From NCBI RefSeq assembly GCF_000526335.1, contig NZ_JAFW01000001.1, positions 3,658,001-3,722,000 on the forward strand: a DNA stretch of 64,000 bases, in the 5' to 3' direction. Every line of letters begins with the position of its first letter. The stretch's first letter is position 1. A program made the translations under genes and the position numbers. This document shows positions 34,697-42,515 of this stretch, in pieces. This DNA comes from Arthrobacter sp. 31Y. GTDB taxonomy: Bacteria > Actinomycetota > Actinomycetes > Actinomycetales > Micrococcaceae. The notes below the pieces were generated by a model. That model was given only the letters and a program-made list of their open reading frames with translations, was not told the origin of the DNA and searched no databases.

Positions 34697-34860
34697 AACT
34701 AGCCCTTCATCGGAGCGACATTTACGTCCACTGTGAGTGTCTGCATGCTTCCAGGCATCAACGTAATCTTCCGGTCCAGATCGATACCTTTCCCTGCCGC
34801 TAGGCGTTGCCTAGCCTCGGCGATGACCTTCATCTTTCTCAGGATCTGAGGTCCGACGGC
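34697..34860 (-). pseudogene. Fragment of an unidentified coding sequence
   Basis: Minus-strand frame ending at 34699-34701 encodes ILRKMKVIAEARQRLAAGKG followed by IDLDRKITLMPGSMQTLTVD and a short tail. It has protein-like composition but no good start upstream; the frame degenerates into antisense-like sequence above about 34900. It could be the end of another immunity or toxin gene. No family recognised. Confidence 0.35.
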
Positions 34861-34936
34861 GACGGACAGGGCCTGGGGGTGGCAAGACTTCCGACGCGTT
34901 GTAGTTGCCTTAACACTGCTGACCGGTCTCGGTCGT

Positions 34937-35587
34937 CTATGCCCCGAACAGCTTCTTGCTGATTTTGGCGAAGACACCCGACTCCATCGAGGGGTCGATA
35001 ACAGTTGGTTCGACCATGAAGTCAGTTCCTTCGTCAGTGACCGGTCGGCGACGGTTGTTCCAGTCGACTGACTCAAAGTCCGGGTTGTAGATCGGCGGAG
35101 TCACGCCTTCAGCCCGGAAGATATCCCACATCCATGCCGGGATGTTGTCGACAGTCCGAGGAAAGTGGAGGAGTTCTTCTGCCCACACATTGGCATCCGA
35201 TGGTTGTTCGCCGGGGTACCAATCCCCGTCGGGGTCGCGTTCGAGACGCTCCTCGTCGAACAGTTGCAGTTGGCCCGGGCGGTCAGGAAAGACGTCTACT
35301 TCAGCTGTTGTCCAGGTTCCAGCACCACGGCGGTAGGCCAGCAAGCGGCACTCTTCCAACCAATCGTTCCAAGCCTCGCGGGAGAAGCGACGTTCGCCGG
35401 CCATGAAGCTCATGCCTGATTCTGCCTGCATTGATCCATGCCACGACGTACCCGAGACGTGATGAACAAGTGTGGCCGAGGCCGAGGCCATGCCGACGGC
35501 AAACCCTGATGGCCCGAACGCTTCCCGCTGAAGTCTCGTCAATCCCCGACTGACCAATGATGCGCCGGATAGGTCGTAAGAGGTCAA
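34937..35587 (-). CDS. Immunity-type protein (217-aa family), paralogue A
   Basis: 216-aa protein paralogous to the next gene. Shared words: REAFGPSGFAVG, WLEECRLLAYRRGAGTWTTA, VDVFPDRPGQLQLFDEERLE, WAEELLHFPRTVDNIPAW and the C-terminal VDWNNRRRPVTDEGTDF, TVIDPSMESGVFAKISKKLF. No known domain recognised. Function as an immunity protein is inferred from its position behind a polymorphic toxin, the tandem duplication and the decayed third copy at 31021-31185. Confidence 0.75.
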   Translation of the reverse strand: MTSYDLSGASLVSRGLTRLQREAFGPSGFAVGMASASATLVHHVSGTSWHGSMQAESGMSFMAGERRFSREAWNDWLEECRLLAYRRGAGTWTTAEVDVFPDRPGQLQLFDEERLERDPDGDWYPGEQPSDANVWAEELLHFPRTVDNIPAWMWDIFRAEGVTPPIYNPDFESVDWNNRRRPVTDEGTDFMVEPTVIDPSMESGVFAKISKKLFGA

Positions 35588-35632
35588 CTGCCTTCATCTC
35601 CACATCAAAACAATTCCTAATCGCTTGTGGAC

Positions 35633-36289
35633 TTAACCGCCAAAGAGCCTTTTGCTGATTTTAGTAAAGACGCCTGGCTCGAGGGAGGGATCGATGACGG
35701 TCGGTTCGGCTGCAAAGTCGGTTCCCCTGTCAGTGACTGGTCGGCGACGGTTGTTCCAGTCCACCGACCCAAACTCGGGGTTGTATACCGGAGGGGTAAC
35801 TCCTTCAGTCTGCAAGATCGCCAGCATCCACCCCGGGATATTGTTGAGGAGCCGCGGGAAAGCGAGAAGTTGCTGGGCCCATGTTTGGGCCCCGGCGGGC
35901 TGTCCACCGGGCGGCCAATTCCCCTGGGCATCTCTCTCCAAATGCTCTTCATCGTACAGATCGAGACGTCCGGGCCGATCTGGAAAGACGTGAACGACGG
36001 CCGTTGTCCACGTTCCAATGCCCGGTGAATACGCCAGGAATCGGCATTCATCGAGCCAGATGTTTAAGCCGTCATAGGAGAACCTATCGGCGTCTGACCG
36101 CCCGGTGTAGATGAGATTTTCGCCGGAAACCATATGACCGTACCCGAATGTGCTTGTTCTGCGATGGATCAATACGTGAACGACCTCGTCCGTGCCCTGA
36201 GCAAAGCCCTGTGGACCGAACGCTTCGCCAGATAGACGCTGCAATCCGAGTTCAACAAAGGGTTCTGTATTCAAGTCAAAAGTGCCCAT
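35633..36289 (-). CDS. Probable cognate immunity protein of the adjacent toxin, paralogue B
   Basis: 218-aa paralogue of the preceding entry (about half of the residues identical by eye; PDRPGRLDLYDEEHLERDAQ, VDWNNRRRPVTDRGTDF, FTKISKRLFGG). It starts only 6 bp after the toxin stop codon and on the same strand, the classic position of the cognate immunity gene. Cytoplasmic, expected to bind and inhibit the toxin C-terminal nuclease domain. Confidence 0.8.
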   Translation of the reverse strand: MGTFDLNTEPFVELGLQRLSGEAFGPQGFAQGTDEVVHVLIHRRTSTFGYGHMVSGENLIYTGRSDADRFSYDGLNIWLDECRFLAYSPGIGTWTTAVVHVFPDRPGRLDLYDEEHLERDAQGNWPPGGQPAGAQTWAQQLLAFPRLLNNIPGWMLAILQTEGVTPPVYNPEFGSVDWNNRRRPVTDRGTDFAAEPTVIDPSLEPGVFTKISKRLFGG

Positions 36290-36295
36290 TGAAGC

Positions 36296-38680
36296 CTATT
36301 TTTCGTAGGGGATATTACTGAATATTTGATCGTATGGTCTTTCTGTGCCGAAATAGTACGTCAAGCGAAAGCTTCCTGGCAGCGCTGGCCGTACTGGTGG
36401 CAGAAGTTCCATTGACCAGTGCAAGTCGACAGCTTTACCAGCCAACAGATCTTTCTTGACTCTATCAATGGCCAGCATCTCTGAGTCGTGGAAATTGAAC
36501 TGATCGTTCGGATCGCCCGCCTTGCGGTTCTGCCATTCGTGTTGGGGGAAGACTCCTCCGCGTTCGCCGATGAATCCGAAGAAGGATGGTGCTGCGTGGC
36601 CGCCGTCGTAGCCGGGGCCGCCGAGCCAGCCGGCTTTGCGTTGTTGCCATCCGTTGCGGTTCGCGTCGCCGGCGAGGGTTGAGACGATGTGGCCTTTGGC
36701 TGATTCGAGGTGCCCGTTGCTGTCCATCTTGAGCGTGAAGGTGTTCTGCAGTCCGCCGTCGACCTGGGCGACGACGTTGTAGGTGACGTTGGGCATGGGT
36801 TTGTTCAGTTCGGGGGACCACGCGCCCTTGACCCCTGCGTATGTGTCTACCCGGGTGACTGTGCCGGTGTCATCGGTGTAGTACTTCTCGATGGTGTTTT
36901 CCTTGAGCGCGCCGGTGCTGTCTCTCATCACGCTGCGGTGTTCGATGATGTACTCGGTGTTTGGCTTGAGTGTGGTGCGCGCGGCGAAGTTCTCTTTGCG
37001 GTGGATCGGGAAGGCGCTGTCGCCATGCCGATAGACAACGGTGTTGGTAACGTTGTCCGGTTTCGGGAAGCGTTCGGCCATGGTCGTGGCAGGGGCGGGA
37101 GGTACCGGCGTGTCGCCTGCAGGGGCCTTGGGCGGTGTGAAGGCTGGTGGATTGTTCTGGCGGATACCGGCGGCGGTGTTGTCGAGCTTGTCGGGAAAGC
37201 CGGTGTCGATGCTGGTGCGGGCCATGACGCCACTGGGGTGTGGGACCAACGAGCCGGGGATGGTTGCCTCTGCTGCGCGGACTCCGTCGGCGAGGTGTTC
37301 AAGCTCGTTGGCCGCCGCATGTTTGGCGCCGGTTATGGTTTGCAGGGTTGCCGCTTTGACGCTGCCGACCGCGGTCCAGGCTGCGTGGCGGGCCTGGGCT
37401 GTGGTGTTGATGACTTTGGCGGTGGTGTTTGGCATGAGGATGTCAGAGATCTTCAGGGTGAGGGAACCGGGTTTGGCCAGGAACACTGCGGTCGTGTTGA
37501 GGCCATTCGCGGTGGTGCCGAGCATGGCCGAGAGATTCCCGAGGCCTGGCCTGTGTACTGTGGCGACGCTGAGTCGTTCGGCCAGGGACCCGGCTTTGCT
37601 GGCCAACGCCCCGGATTTTACGGCCGCACCGGCACCGTAGGAAGCGGCGATGCCGGCGATGTTGAACACTGTGGCGCCGGCGGCCCAGTTGGCGTTCGTG
37701 TCGGCCTCATCGGCATGGATGAACGCCGGCCCCATGGATCCGAACAGGTCCAAAGCCTTTTGGACGTCTGGGGCTTCGCGTTGCTTGCGTTCTTCGTCCC
37801 AGAGGGACAACGGTGTCATGGCCAGTGTGCTGAGCGCCCCTACGGTGGCGCCTAGCCCGGCTAGCGCCTGCTGTCTTTTGAGGTCATTATCCGTCACGGT
37901 GAGTGACCAGACGCCGTCGATGAGTTCGATGGCTCCGGCACCGAACCCCTGCAGAAGTCCCAGGGTCCCGTTCGGGCGGTAAGGGACTGTTGCTTTGCCC
38001 CACGGTTGTTCCTCTTGAGAGTGTTCTATTCCCAGGAAGGTCCCGGCGTTCCAGAGGGCTTCGTCCACCGGGTTCCCGGATTTCAGGTCAGGACCGGTAG
38101 GCCGTGAGGCGTAGTACATTTCACCTCCGGAGACAGACGACAGTGCGCCTGCGCACTCGTTCTGCGCGGCGAGGTAGTCGTCATGAATGGCTTTGACTTC
38201 GGCGGCGAGCGTGTCGTGCCGGGCGGTGAGGTCGGCTTCGCCGGACCAATGCTGATTCACGCGGGTCGTGATCACTTCGTCTTTGACGACGCTGACTTTT
38301 TCCACTGACGTCGGAAAGGCGCCGATGTCAGCGTTTAGTGCATGGACCTTCCGGGCGTAGGCCTCGAGGCGTAGCTTCAGGTCCCGGCATGTGGAGGAAA
38401 AAGTCGCCAAGGCGGTAGAGGTCGACACAGCTGTTCCCTGCACGCGTTGTGCTGAGGGCATGATGGTCCCGAACGCGGCGAGCACGGTGGGAGACTCATC
38501 CGAGGAGTAGGAGGACGACAAACCACGCCATACCGCCGTCGAGGTCGCTACCCCGGAGAGGAACTCATCGGCGTGCTGCCTCAGCGACTTTGCCGCAGCG
38601 TCCAGGGCATCAACGTCGGGCAGTGCGAACCCGCCGGTGGGATTCAACCCGCAGGGGCCAACATCCGAACTATTCGACAT
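36296..38680 (-). CDS. Polymorphic toxin: ESX/LXG-like N-terminus, DNA/RNA nuclease-like C-terminus
   Basis: 794-aa protein. Residues ~15-210 are helical and WXG/LXG-like (ALDAAAKSLRQHADEFLSG ... VWRGLSSSY). A middle region (~260-400) has Ala/Gly-rich hydrophobic stretches, perhaps for membrane passage. A Pro-rich linker (~500-540) precedes the toxin tip. The last ~170 residues contain GGPGYDGGHAAPSFFG (DGGH at 692-695) followed by GGVFPQHEWQN. This recalls the D-x-G-H...N catalytic core of Endonuclease_NS_2-type DNA/RNA nucleases. Exported probably by an ESX/T7SS encoded elsewhere, with help from the three small proteins upstream, and used against neighbouring bacteria. Confidence 0.82.
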   Translation of the reverse strand: MSNSSDVGPCGLNPTGGFALPDVDALDAAAKSLRQHADEFLSGVATSTAVWRGLSSSYSSDESPTVLAAFGTIMPSAQRVQGTAVSTSTALATFSSTCRDLKLRLEAYARKVHALNADIGAFPTSVEKVSVVKDEVITTRVNQHWSGEADLTARHDTLAAEVKAIHDDYLAAQNECAGALSSVSGGEMYYASRPTGPDLKSGNPVDEALWNAGTFLGIEHSQEEQPWGKATVPYRPNGTLGLLQGFGAGAIELIDGVWSLTVTDNDLKRQQALAGLGATVGALSTLAMTPLSLWDEERKQREAPDVQKALDLFGSMGPAFIHADEADTNANWAAGATVFNIAGIAASYGAGAAVKSGALASKAGSLAERLSVATVHRPGLGNLSAMLGTTANGLNTTAVFLAKPGSLTLKISDILMPNTTAKVINTTAQARHAAWTAVGSVKAATLQTITGAKHAAANELEHLADGVRAAEATIPGSLVPHPSGVMARTSIDTGFPDKLDNTAAGIRQNNPPAFTPPKAPAGDTPVPPAPATTMAERFPKPDNVTNTVVYRHGDSAFPIHRKENFAARTTLKPNTEYIIEHRSVMRDSTGALKENTIEKYYTDDTGTVTRVDTYAGVKGAWSPELNKPMPNVTYNVVAQVDGGLQNTFTLKMDSNGHLESAKGHIVSTLAGDANRNGWQQRKAGWLGGPGYDGGHAAPSFFGFIGERGGVFPQHEWQNRKAGDPNDQFNFHDSEMLAIDRVKKDLLAGKAVDLHWSMELLPPVRPALPGSFRLTYYFGTERPYDQIFSNIPYEK

Positions 38681-38684
38681 GTTC

Positions 38685-39056
38685 TTAGTCCCTTAAGATT
38701 TTCGCGGGGCCGCCATGTGGCGCAGCCACGGCGTGTTGATCTACCTGGCCTGCGCTCCGTTGCGCCGCGGTGGCCATGGTCAGGTCACCTTGTTGGTAGA
38801 AGTTCAGGGCTTGGGCGGTGGCCGTGATGACGTTTTCCGAGCGGCTCACCACCTCATTGGCCGACGGTGTAAGTCCGAGGACCACTACGTCGTTCAGCGC
38901 TGCGAGGACCACAGCCGCGTCTGCCGGAAGGGCGGCCGCGGCCTGTTCCAACGCCTTGCCCATGCCTTCAAGACAGGGCTGGACGCCCTCGACCTGGGTC
39001 GCGGTTGCTTTGATGGTCGAAGTCGCGGCAGCAACGTCGATGTTCCAGACAGCCAT
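38685..39056 (-). CDS. Small ESX-associated protein (DUF6507-like)
   Basis: 123-aa helical protein without signal peptide, beginning MAVWNIDVAAATSTIKAT; a WxI start like this is typical of the DUF6507 group beside actinobacterial ESX toxins. Two long helices separated near the middle (VVLGLTPSANEVVSRSE). Probably a chaperone or targeting partner of the toxin, whose start is 4 bp downstream. Operon: 39383-39721, 39075-39380, this gene, toxin, immunity. Confidence 0.78.
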   Translation of the reverse strand: MAVWNIDVAAATSTIKATATQVEGVQPCLEGMGKALEQAAAALPADAAVVLAALNDVVVLGLTPSANEVVSRSENVITATAQALNFYQQGDLTMATAAQRSAGQVDQHAVAAPHGGPAKILRD

Positions 39057-39074
39057 GAGTGAGAGGCTGCCGGG

Positions 39075-39380
39075 TTAGCCGATGCTCTGCACGGCGTTGC
39101 GGGCAGAGGTAGCGGCGGTGGTGGCGGTGTCGTCGTTGGTGCCCAGGGTGGTGCGGACCAGGGCGATGATGGCTTTGACTTCGTCCGCCGCTGAGCTCCA
39201 GCGGGTTTCGACTGCCTGGTATTCGGCGTCGACGCCGTCGGCGCGGAAGTCGGCCATGGCCTGGTTCACGTCGGCTTGGCGGGCGGCGATGAGGGTTTCC
39301 AGGTGCGCGGCGAGGGCTTGGATGTCGGATTGGACCTGGGCGGAGACGTTGGTGTCGTAGGCGATGCGGTTGGTGGTCAT
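39075..39380 (-). CDS. ESAT-6-like (WXG100) protein
   Basis: 101-aa four-turn helical hairpin protein. A Trp-Ser-Ser turn (VETRWSSAADEVKAI) stands in place of WXG, and the N-terminal half is AQVQSDIQALAAHLETLIA. Size and helix-turn-helix layout fit the WXG100/ESAT-6 superfamily, which is exported by type VII systems as dimers. Second gene of the toxin operon; 2 bp separate it from the gene upstream. Confidence 0.8.
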   Translation of the reverse strand: MTTNRIAYDTNVSAQVQSDIQALAAHLETLIAARQADVNQAMADFRADGVDAEYQAVETRWSSAADEVKAIIALVRTTLGTNDDTATTAATSARNAVQSIG

Positions 39381-39382
39381 GA

Positions 39383-39721
39383 TTATGCCCGTCCTTGGAA
39401 TCGTGCGGCGTCGAAGTTCGCGGCGCCTTCGGAGCGGCGTGCGTTGTCCGAGGCGGTCAAGTCGCCTTGGGTGAAGGCGGTGTTCATCCCGGATTGGCCG
39501 GTCACGATGCCGGCCAGGGCGGTGTTCAGTTCGGAGGCGACGAGGTCGGACCGGTTTTTGAAGGAGTCGAACGCGGCTTTGCCGGCGCCGCTGAATTTGC
39601 CTTCGAGCGGGGTGACGGCGTCCACGAAACGGCGGACCAGCGCGCCGAGGTCCTGGTGGGACGCGTCGGTTTGTTTGCTCAGGTTCCCGAGTGTTTCGGC
39701 TCCCATGTCAAAGATGGCCAT
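39383..39721 (-). CDS. ESX-secreted-type helical protein, first gene of toxin operon
   Basis: 112-aa protein starting MAIFDMGAETLGNLSKQTDA, with two amphipathic helices around a FSGAGKAAFDSFKNRSD turn, which resembles the WXG-like turn. The frame is open to 39778, but the ATG at 39721 begins the conserved part and has a GGGG stretch upstream. It is the promoter-proximal gene of the operon; the phased CACCTAG array A lies 176-270 bp upstream. Confidence 0.78.
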   Translation of the reverse strand: MAIFDMGAETLGNLSKQTDASHQDLGALVRRFVDAVTPLEGKFSGAGKAAFDSFKNRSDLVASELNTALAGIVTGQSGMNTAFTQGDLTASDNARRSEGAANFDAARFQGRA

Positions 39722-39860
39722 TGGTTCCCCCCAAAGGTAGATGGTTGTGCTGGAGCACTTTAACAGCATGGTGAACACGGTGTGTTATGTCCAGTCGATG
39801 CACTAACAAGAAGCAAGTGCCTTATGACTGCTTAGTCACAAACCGAAAAGGTTACCGACG

Positions 39861-39875
39861 AAGCCCCACGGGCTT
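39861..39875. other. Small hairpin upstream of the ESX/toxin operon
   Basis: AAGCCC-CAC-GGGCTT, a perfect 6-bp stem with 3-bp loop, lies between array A and the operon start. On the minus strand it would be in the 5' leader if transcription starts in or above the array. No T-tract, so not an evident terminator. Confidence 0.35.
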
Positions 39876-39896
39876 CACCCTGCCCCACCAGAGGGA

Positions 39897-39991
39897 CACC
39901 TAGGGCCGAAAAGCACCCTCTAGGTGCCGTTTCGGGCCTGTCTAGGTGCTGAAAACCCTCAAAATGAGTGCTCCCGGCGACCGACTAGGTG
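39897..39991 (-). repeat. Phased CACCTAG array A (21/22-bp period)
   Basis: On the plus strand CTAGGTG occurs at 39920-39926, 39942-39948 and 39985-39991, with a degenerate ATGAGTG at 39964-39970. Starts are 22, 22 and 21 bp apart. A further half-copy, CTAGGGC, is at 39900. Read on the minus strand, the heptamers are CACCTAG, CACTCAT, CACCTAG, CACCTAG, pointing at the toxin operon. Not coding: the spacing alternates 21/22. Confidence 0.85.
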
Positions 39992-40117
39992 GTCCTATGC
40001 GGACGCGTGGCCAAATTTGGCATCCCTCCACGAAGCCGGGAGTTCGTATGCCAGCCAGCCAGCCGCCGTCGTGCTCTAACTGGAAGTACGACGGCGGAGG
40101 GTGTGACTTTGGTGCCG

Positions 40118-40237
40118 ACCGCTTAGCTGACGCTGACCAAGACTTGGTCGGTAAGGGCGAGGATGCCGGGCCAGCGGTTACCCATGCCGTTGAGGGCTAG
40201 CTGCGCCAAGGGGCTGGCCTTGGAGTCCACTCGAGCT
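40118..40237 (-). pseudogene. Vestigial coding fragment behind the SUKH gene
   Basis: Minus-strand frame encodes RLARVDSKASPLAQLALNG followed by MGNRWPGILALTDQVLVSVS and a stop at about 40118-40120. It has strongly protein-like composition but overlaps the stop of the SUKH gene in another frame and has no start. Likely the end of a gene that was replaced. The rest of 39992-40117 shows no feature. Confidence 0.4.
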
Positions 40238-40814
40238 AATCTTCGATCCAATACTGGGCAGTGGGATTCATTTTCGCGGCTAGCTTCCAAAAAGCGTCGC
40301 TGTTCATGTCGAACCAGCCATCTCCATCTTTGTAGAAGATGCCCTGCGTGAATGCGACGGCAAGAGTTGCAAGCATGTCCCGGATGGAGTTGTGCCTGAG
40401 CTTGTTTTCAACGTTTTCGAAGTCAAAGTCGTACACCGGCTGATGGTCGATCGCCGAGCAGTCTACGAACACATAGCCCCCAGAGTTGTCTTCGAGAAGT
40501 GGAAGCCACGACGAGTTCTCGTGGTACTCGTTGACGAATCGGTCGTAAGTTTCCAACGCTTCACGAAGACTAAGAAGGTAGTAGCCGGGCAATAAATACA
40601 TGTCGTTCAAAAGTACGTCCGGGCCTGAATTCGTCCCATCGTGCCATCCGTAATGGGCAATGAGATCTGCACCGGGCCGAAGGCCACGTGCTGTGAGTTC
40701 TTCGGTTACGGTTTGGGCGGGAAGTCCAGGCCTCAGCAGTCTTGATGCACCAAGTTGCAGTTGCGCCAGGGACTCATCAATGGTCTTCATCGAAACGGTC
40801 ATCTCATGTTCCAT
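40236..40814 (-). CDS. SMI1/KNR4 (SUKH)-family immunity-type protein
   Basis: 192-aa protein. N-terminal helix KTIDESLAQLQLGASRLLRP, then the SUKH-like LRPGADLIAHYGWHDGTNSG (an acidic, Trp-containing loop), NDMYLLPGYYLLSLREALET, and a WLPLLEDNSGGYVFVDCSA strand pair typical of the fold. SUKH proteins are common immunity partners of contact-dependent nucleases. Start uncertain: ATGs at 40814, 40802 and 40790. It lies upstream of array A on the same strand as the toxin operon; its own cognate toxin is not in the window. Confidence 0.85.
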   Translation of the reverse strand: MEHEMTVSMKTIDESLAQLQLGASRLLRPGLPAQTVTEELTARGLRPGADLIAHYGWHDGTNSGPDVLLNDMYLLPGYYLLSLREALETYDRFVNEYHENSSWLPLLEDNSGGYVFVDCSAIDHQPVYDFDFENVENKLRHNSIRDMLATLAVAFTQGIFYKDGDGWFDMNSDAFWKLAAKMNPTAQYWIED

Positions 40815-41073
40815 GGGGCAAATCTTGCATAGGATCTCCATTGATGCCAGCGCCAACGGCCGGTGGGCCTCGTAGCCTACTTGCGGCGCGTGAGGACACG
40901 GATGCAGATCCAAGTGGCAAGCTACGAGACATGAAAACATCTGCCTAAGTTAGCGCCGTTCTTGACCCAGTTCCTTGGTGGGGCTGCTTGAAGCACATTC
41001 CGGATATCACTCGAAAACATCGGCGGCGGATCGAGCCGGCTTGCCAGTCGCTGGATGCCGCTTGAGCAGTCTT

Positions 41074-41502
41074 TCAGTGGTCGCCCAAACCCCAAGTTGT
41101 GAGGCTGCCGCCCGGGCAAGAAACCAATAGCAACCCCTCCGGACCGTTGATCGACCAAGCTTCGTAGAGTTTGTCTGCCGAGACATCAATAGCGCTACCG
41201 TCCGCGAAGTCCACATGAAGAGTGCCACTGTCGTTAGCGAATCCGGCCGTGACTGAGGACCGGGCGATCGACAGGGCTGGCCCCAACAGGGAAGGATCCC
41301 CGGCGGGGTCAAGACGATGATTTTGGCCCGAAGGGGTCTTGTAGATGAAGGCAGTCTCGACCCTGAGAATGATGCCGCCGTGTGTGTGGATGCTGAAGGC
41401 GTAGTCGACCGTGCACATAGCAACGTCGTTCCGCCCGGATGTGGTGGGCCAGATCCAGAGCCCGCGCTCGTTCACTGGTGCGCCGTTCCTGTTCGTGTCC
41501 AC
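41074..41502 (-). CDS. DUF6188-like protein, putative immunity accessory
   Basis: 142-aa protein beginning with GTG 41502. Contains IHTHGGIILRVETAFIY, NHRLDPAGDPSLLGPALSIA, LHVDFADGSAIDVSADKLYE and a terminal WGLGDH. This beta-rich layout (a strand with VE then DG...I.V......EAW) matches the DUF6188 group often found in actinobacterial immunity clusters. Function unknown. Overlaps the upstream gene by 31 bp. The 260-bp stretch 40815-41073 to its 3' side holds only a weak ORF and no feature I can support. Confidence 0.65.
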   Translation of the reverse strand: MDTNRNGAPVNERGLWIWPTTSGRNDVAMCTVDYAFSIHTHGGIILRVETAFIYKTPSGQNHRLDPAGDPSLLGPALSIARSSVTAGFANDSGTLHVDFADGSAIDVSADKLYEAWSINGPEGLLLVSCPGGSLTTWGLGDH

Positions 41503-41984
41503 CTCTTGAGCTCCGGGCAGGCTGCATCGACGAAACGAACGATCACCTGCATGGCGTTAGGTTCTTCACCCCACCCATCGTCGTACGCGTCGTAGGCGTC
41601 GTCGAGGTCAACCAACTCCTGGGCAATGGGGTGACCTTCATGGCCGACAACCCTGTGTGCCCACGATGTGAGTTCCCGTATCCGCACGTTGCCTTCGATG
41701 GCTCGGCGGGCGTAGAAGTGGGCCGCTAAGAGCTTCGCTTCGTCGCCGGTCATCTCAACTGCTGCCAAGCCAAGCTCATTGAGGGCATCGTCGATGAGAA
41801 CTCGAAGCTCGAAGACGTTGATGTGTGGCGAAGCTCCGGCAAGCTCTCGGAGTCCCTGGCCGTCGTGCCCTTCGACCAGAGCTTCCGTCGCAGCCGAGAT
41901 CGCGGCCGTCGCAGCGTCCTGCCTGATAACCCACAAAGCTCTTGCCGAAATCAGGTCGATTGCCGCCGAACTGAAATTCTCCAC
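41472..41984 (-). CDS. Hypothetical helical protein, immunity-cluster member
   Basis: 170-aa soluble helical protein (DLISARALWVIRQDAATAAI, FELRVLIDDALNELGLAAVE, ELTSWAHRVVGHEGHPIAQE). A strongly acidic segment (DLDDAYDAYDDGWGEEPNAM) recalls the acidic faces of nuclease-immunity proteins. No family recognised. It overlaps the DUF6188-like gene by 31 bp, so they are co-translated. Start ATG 41984. Confidence 0.65.
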   Translation of the reverse strand: MENFSSAAIDLISARALWVIRQDAATAAISAATEALVEGHDGQGLRELAGASPHINVFELRVLIDDALNELGLAAVEMTGDEAKLLAAHFYARRAIEGNVRIRELTSWAHRVVGHEGHPIAQELVDLDDAYDAYDDGWGEEPNAMQVIVRFVDAACPELKRWTRTGTAHQ

Positions 41985-42083
41985 ACCATTGCCTTTCGAC
42001 GACTTTGGAGTTCCTGGGTCAGCTCATGGTGCCATGACGCATGGGCTTTTCGGGTGAGTAATACCCAGACGCGGTGATGGCGC

Positions 42084-42155
42084 CACTCATTTTAGGGGCT
42101 TTTAGCACCTATTTGTGTTCTGGCAGCACCTAGTTTGGCGGTTTTCGGCACGTAG
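42084..42155 (+). repeat. Phased CACCTAG array B (21/22-bp period)
   Basis: CACTCAT (42084), CACCTAT (42106), CACCTAG (42127) and CACGTAG (42149) are spaced 22, 21 and 22 bp. The first two units share the linker pattern CACTCATTTT-N2-GGG-N-TTTT-N-AGCACCTA with array A. Oriented toward the small membrane-protein gene at 42269. The stretch 41985-42268 has no gene. Confidence 0.85.
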
Positions 42156-42268
42156 TCGCGGATGTGTTGGTGCAGGCTGTAGGGGTCAAAGCAAGATGGT
42201 TCTTCGCTAGGGGCAGTCATGATTCGGAATCGCATCAGCAAGACCTTTCCTCAATGGCAGGAGGATCG

Positions 42269-42463
42269 GTGAGTAAGGTTCCACATCCATTTCAAGTCGT
42301 GGCGTTCTTCCTTATGGCCGTCAATTTCGCGTTGTGGCAGCCGTTCGTGTGGTGGCGTGCCGGTGCCGCGGTTCTCATGCTGGGGTTCGGTTGCTACGGC
42401 GTTTATGTATTGAGGCGGAGCAAGCGCAAGGAATCCATCCAGGAGTCCAGTGAGCTTGAGTGA
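42269..42463 (+). CDS. Small two-helix membrane protein downstream of array B
   Basis: 64-aa protein with two membrane segments (PFQVVAFFLMAVNFALWQPF and a second near GAAVLMLGFGCYGVYVL), then a basic and acidic tail. GTG 42269 is chosen because AGGAGG at 42259-42264 fits it; an ATG at 42254 would place that ribosome site inside the gene. Function unknown; it is the only plus-strand gene in this stretch and lies ~114 bp after array B. Confidence 0.7.
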   Translation: MSKVPHPFQVVAFFLMAVNFALWQPFVWWRAGAAVLMLGFGCYGVYVLRRSKRKESIQESSELE

Positions 42464-42477
42464 CCGGGAAGAGTGAT

Positions 42478-42509
42478 GATGGCCCGTGGATTGGTGTCCG
42501 CGGGCCATC
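42478..42509. terminator. Bidirectional hairpin between convergent genes
   Basis: GATGGCCCG (42478-42486) pairs with CGGGCCATC (42501-42509), 14-nt loop. It sits between the stops of the small membrane protein and the frameshifted minus-strand gene. No long T-tract, so termination strength is uncertain. Confidence 0.5.
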
Positions 42510-42515
42510 TCGTTG

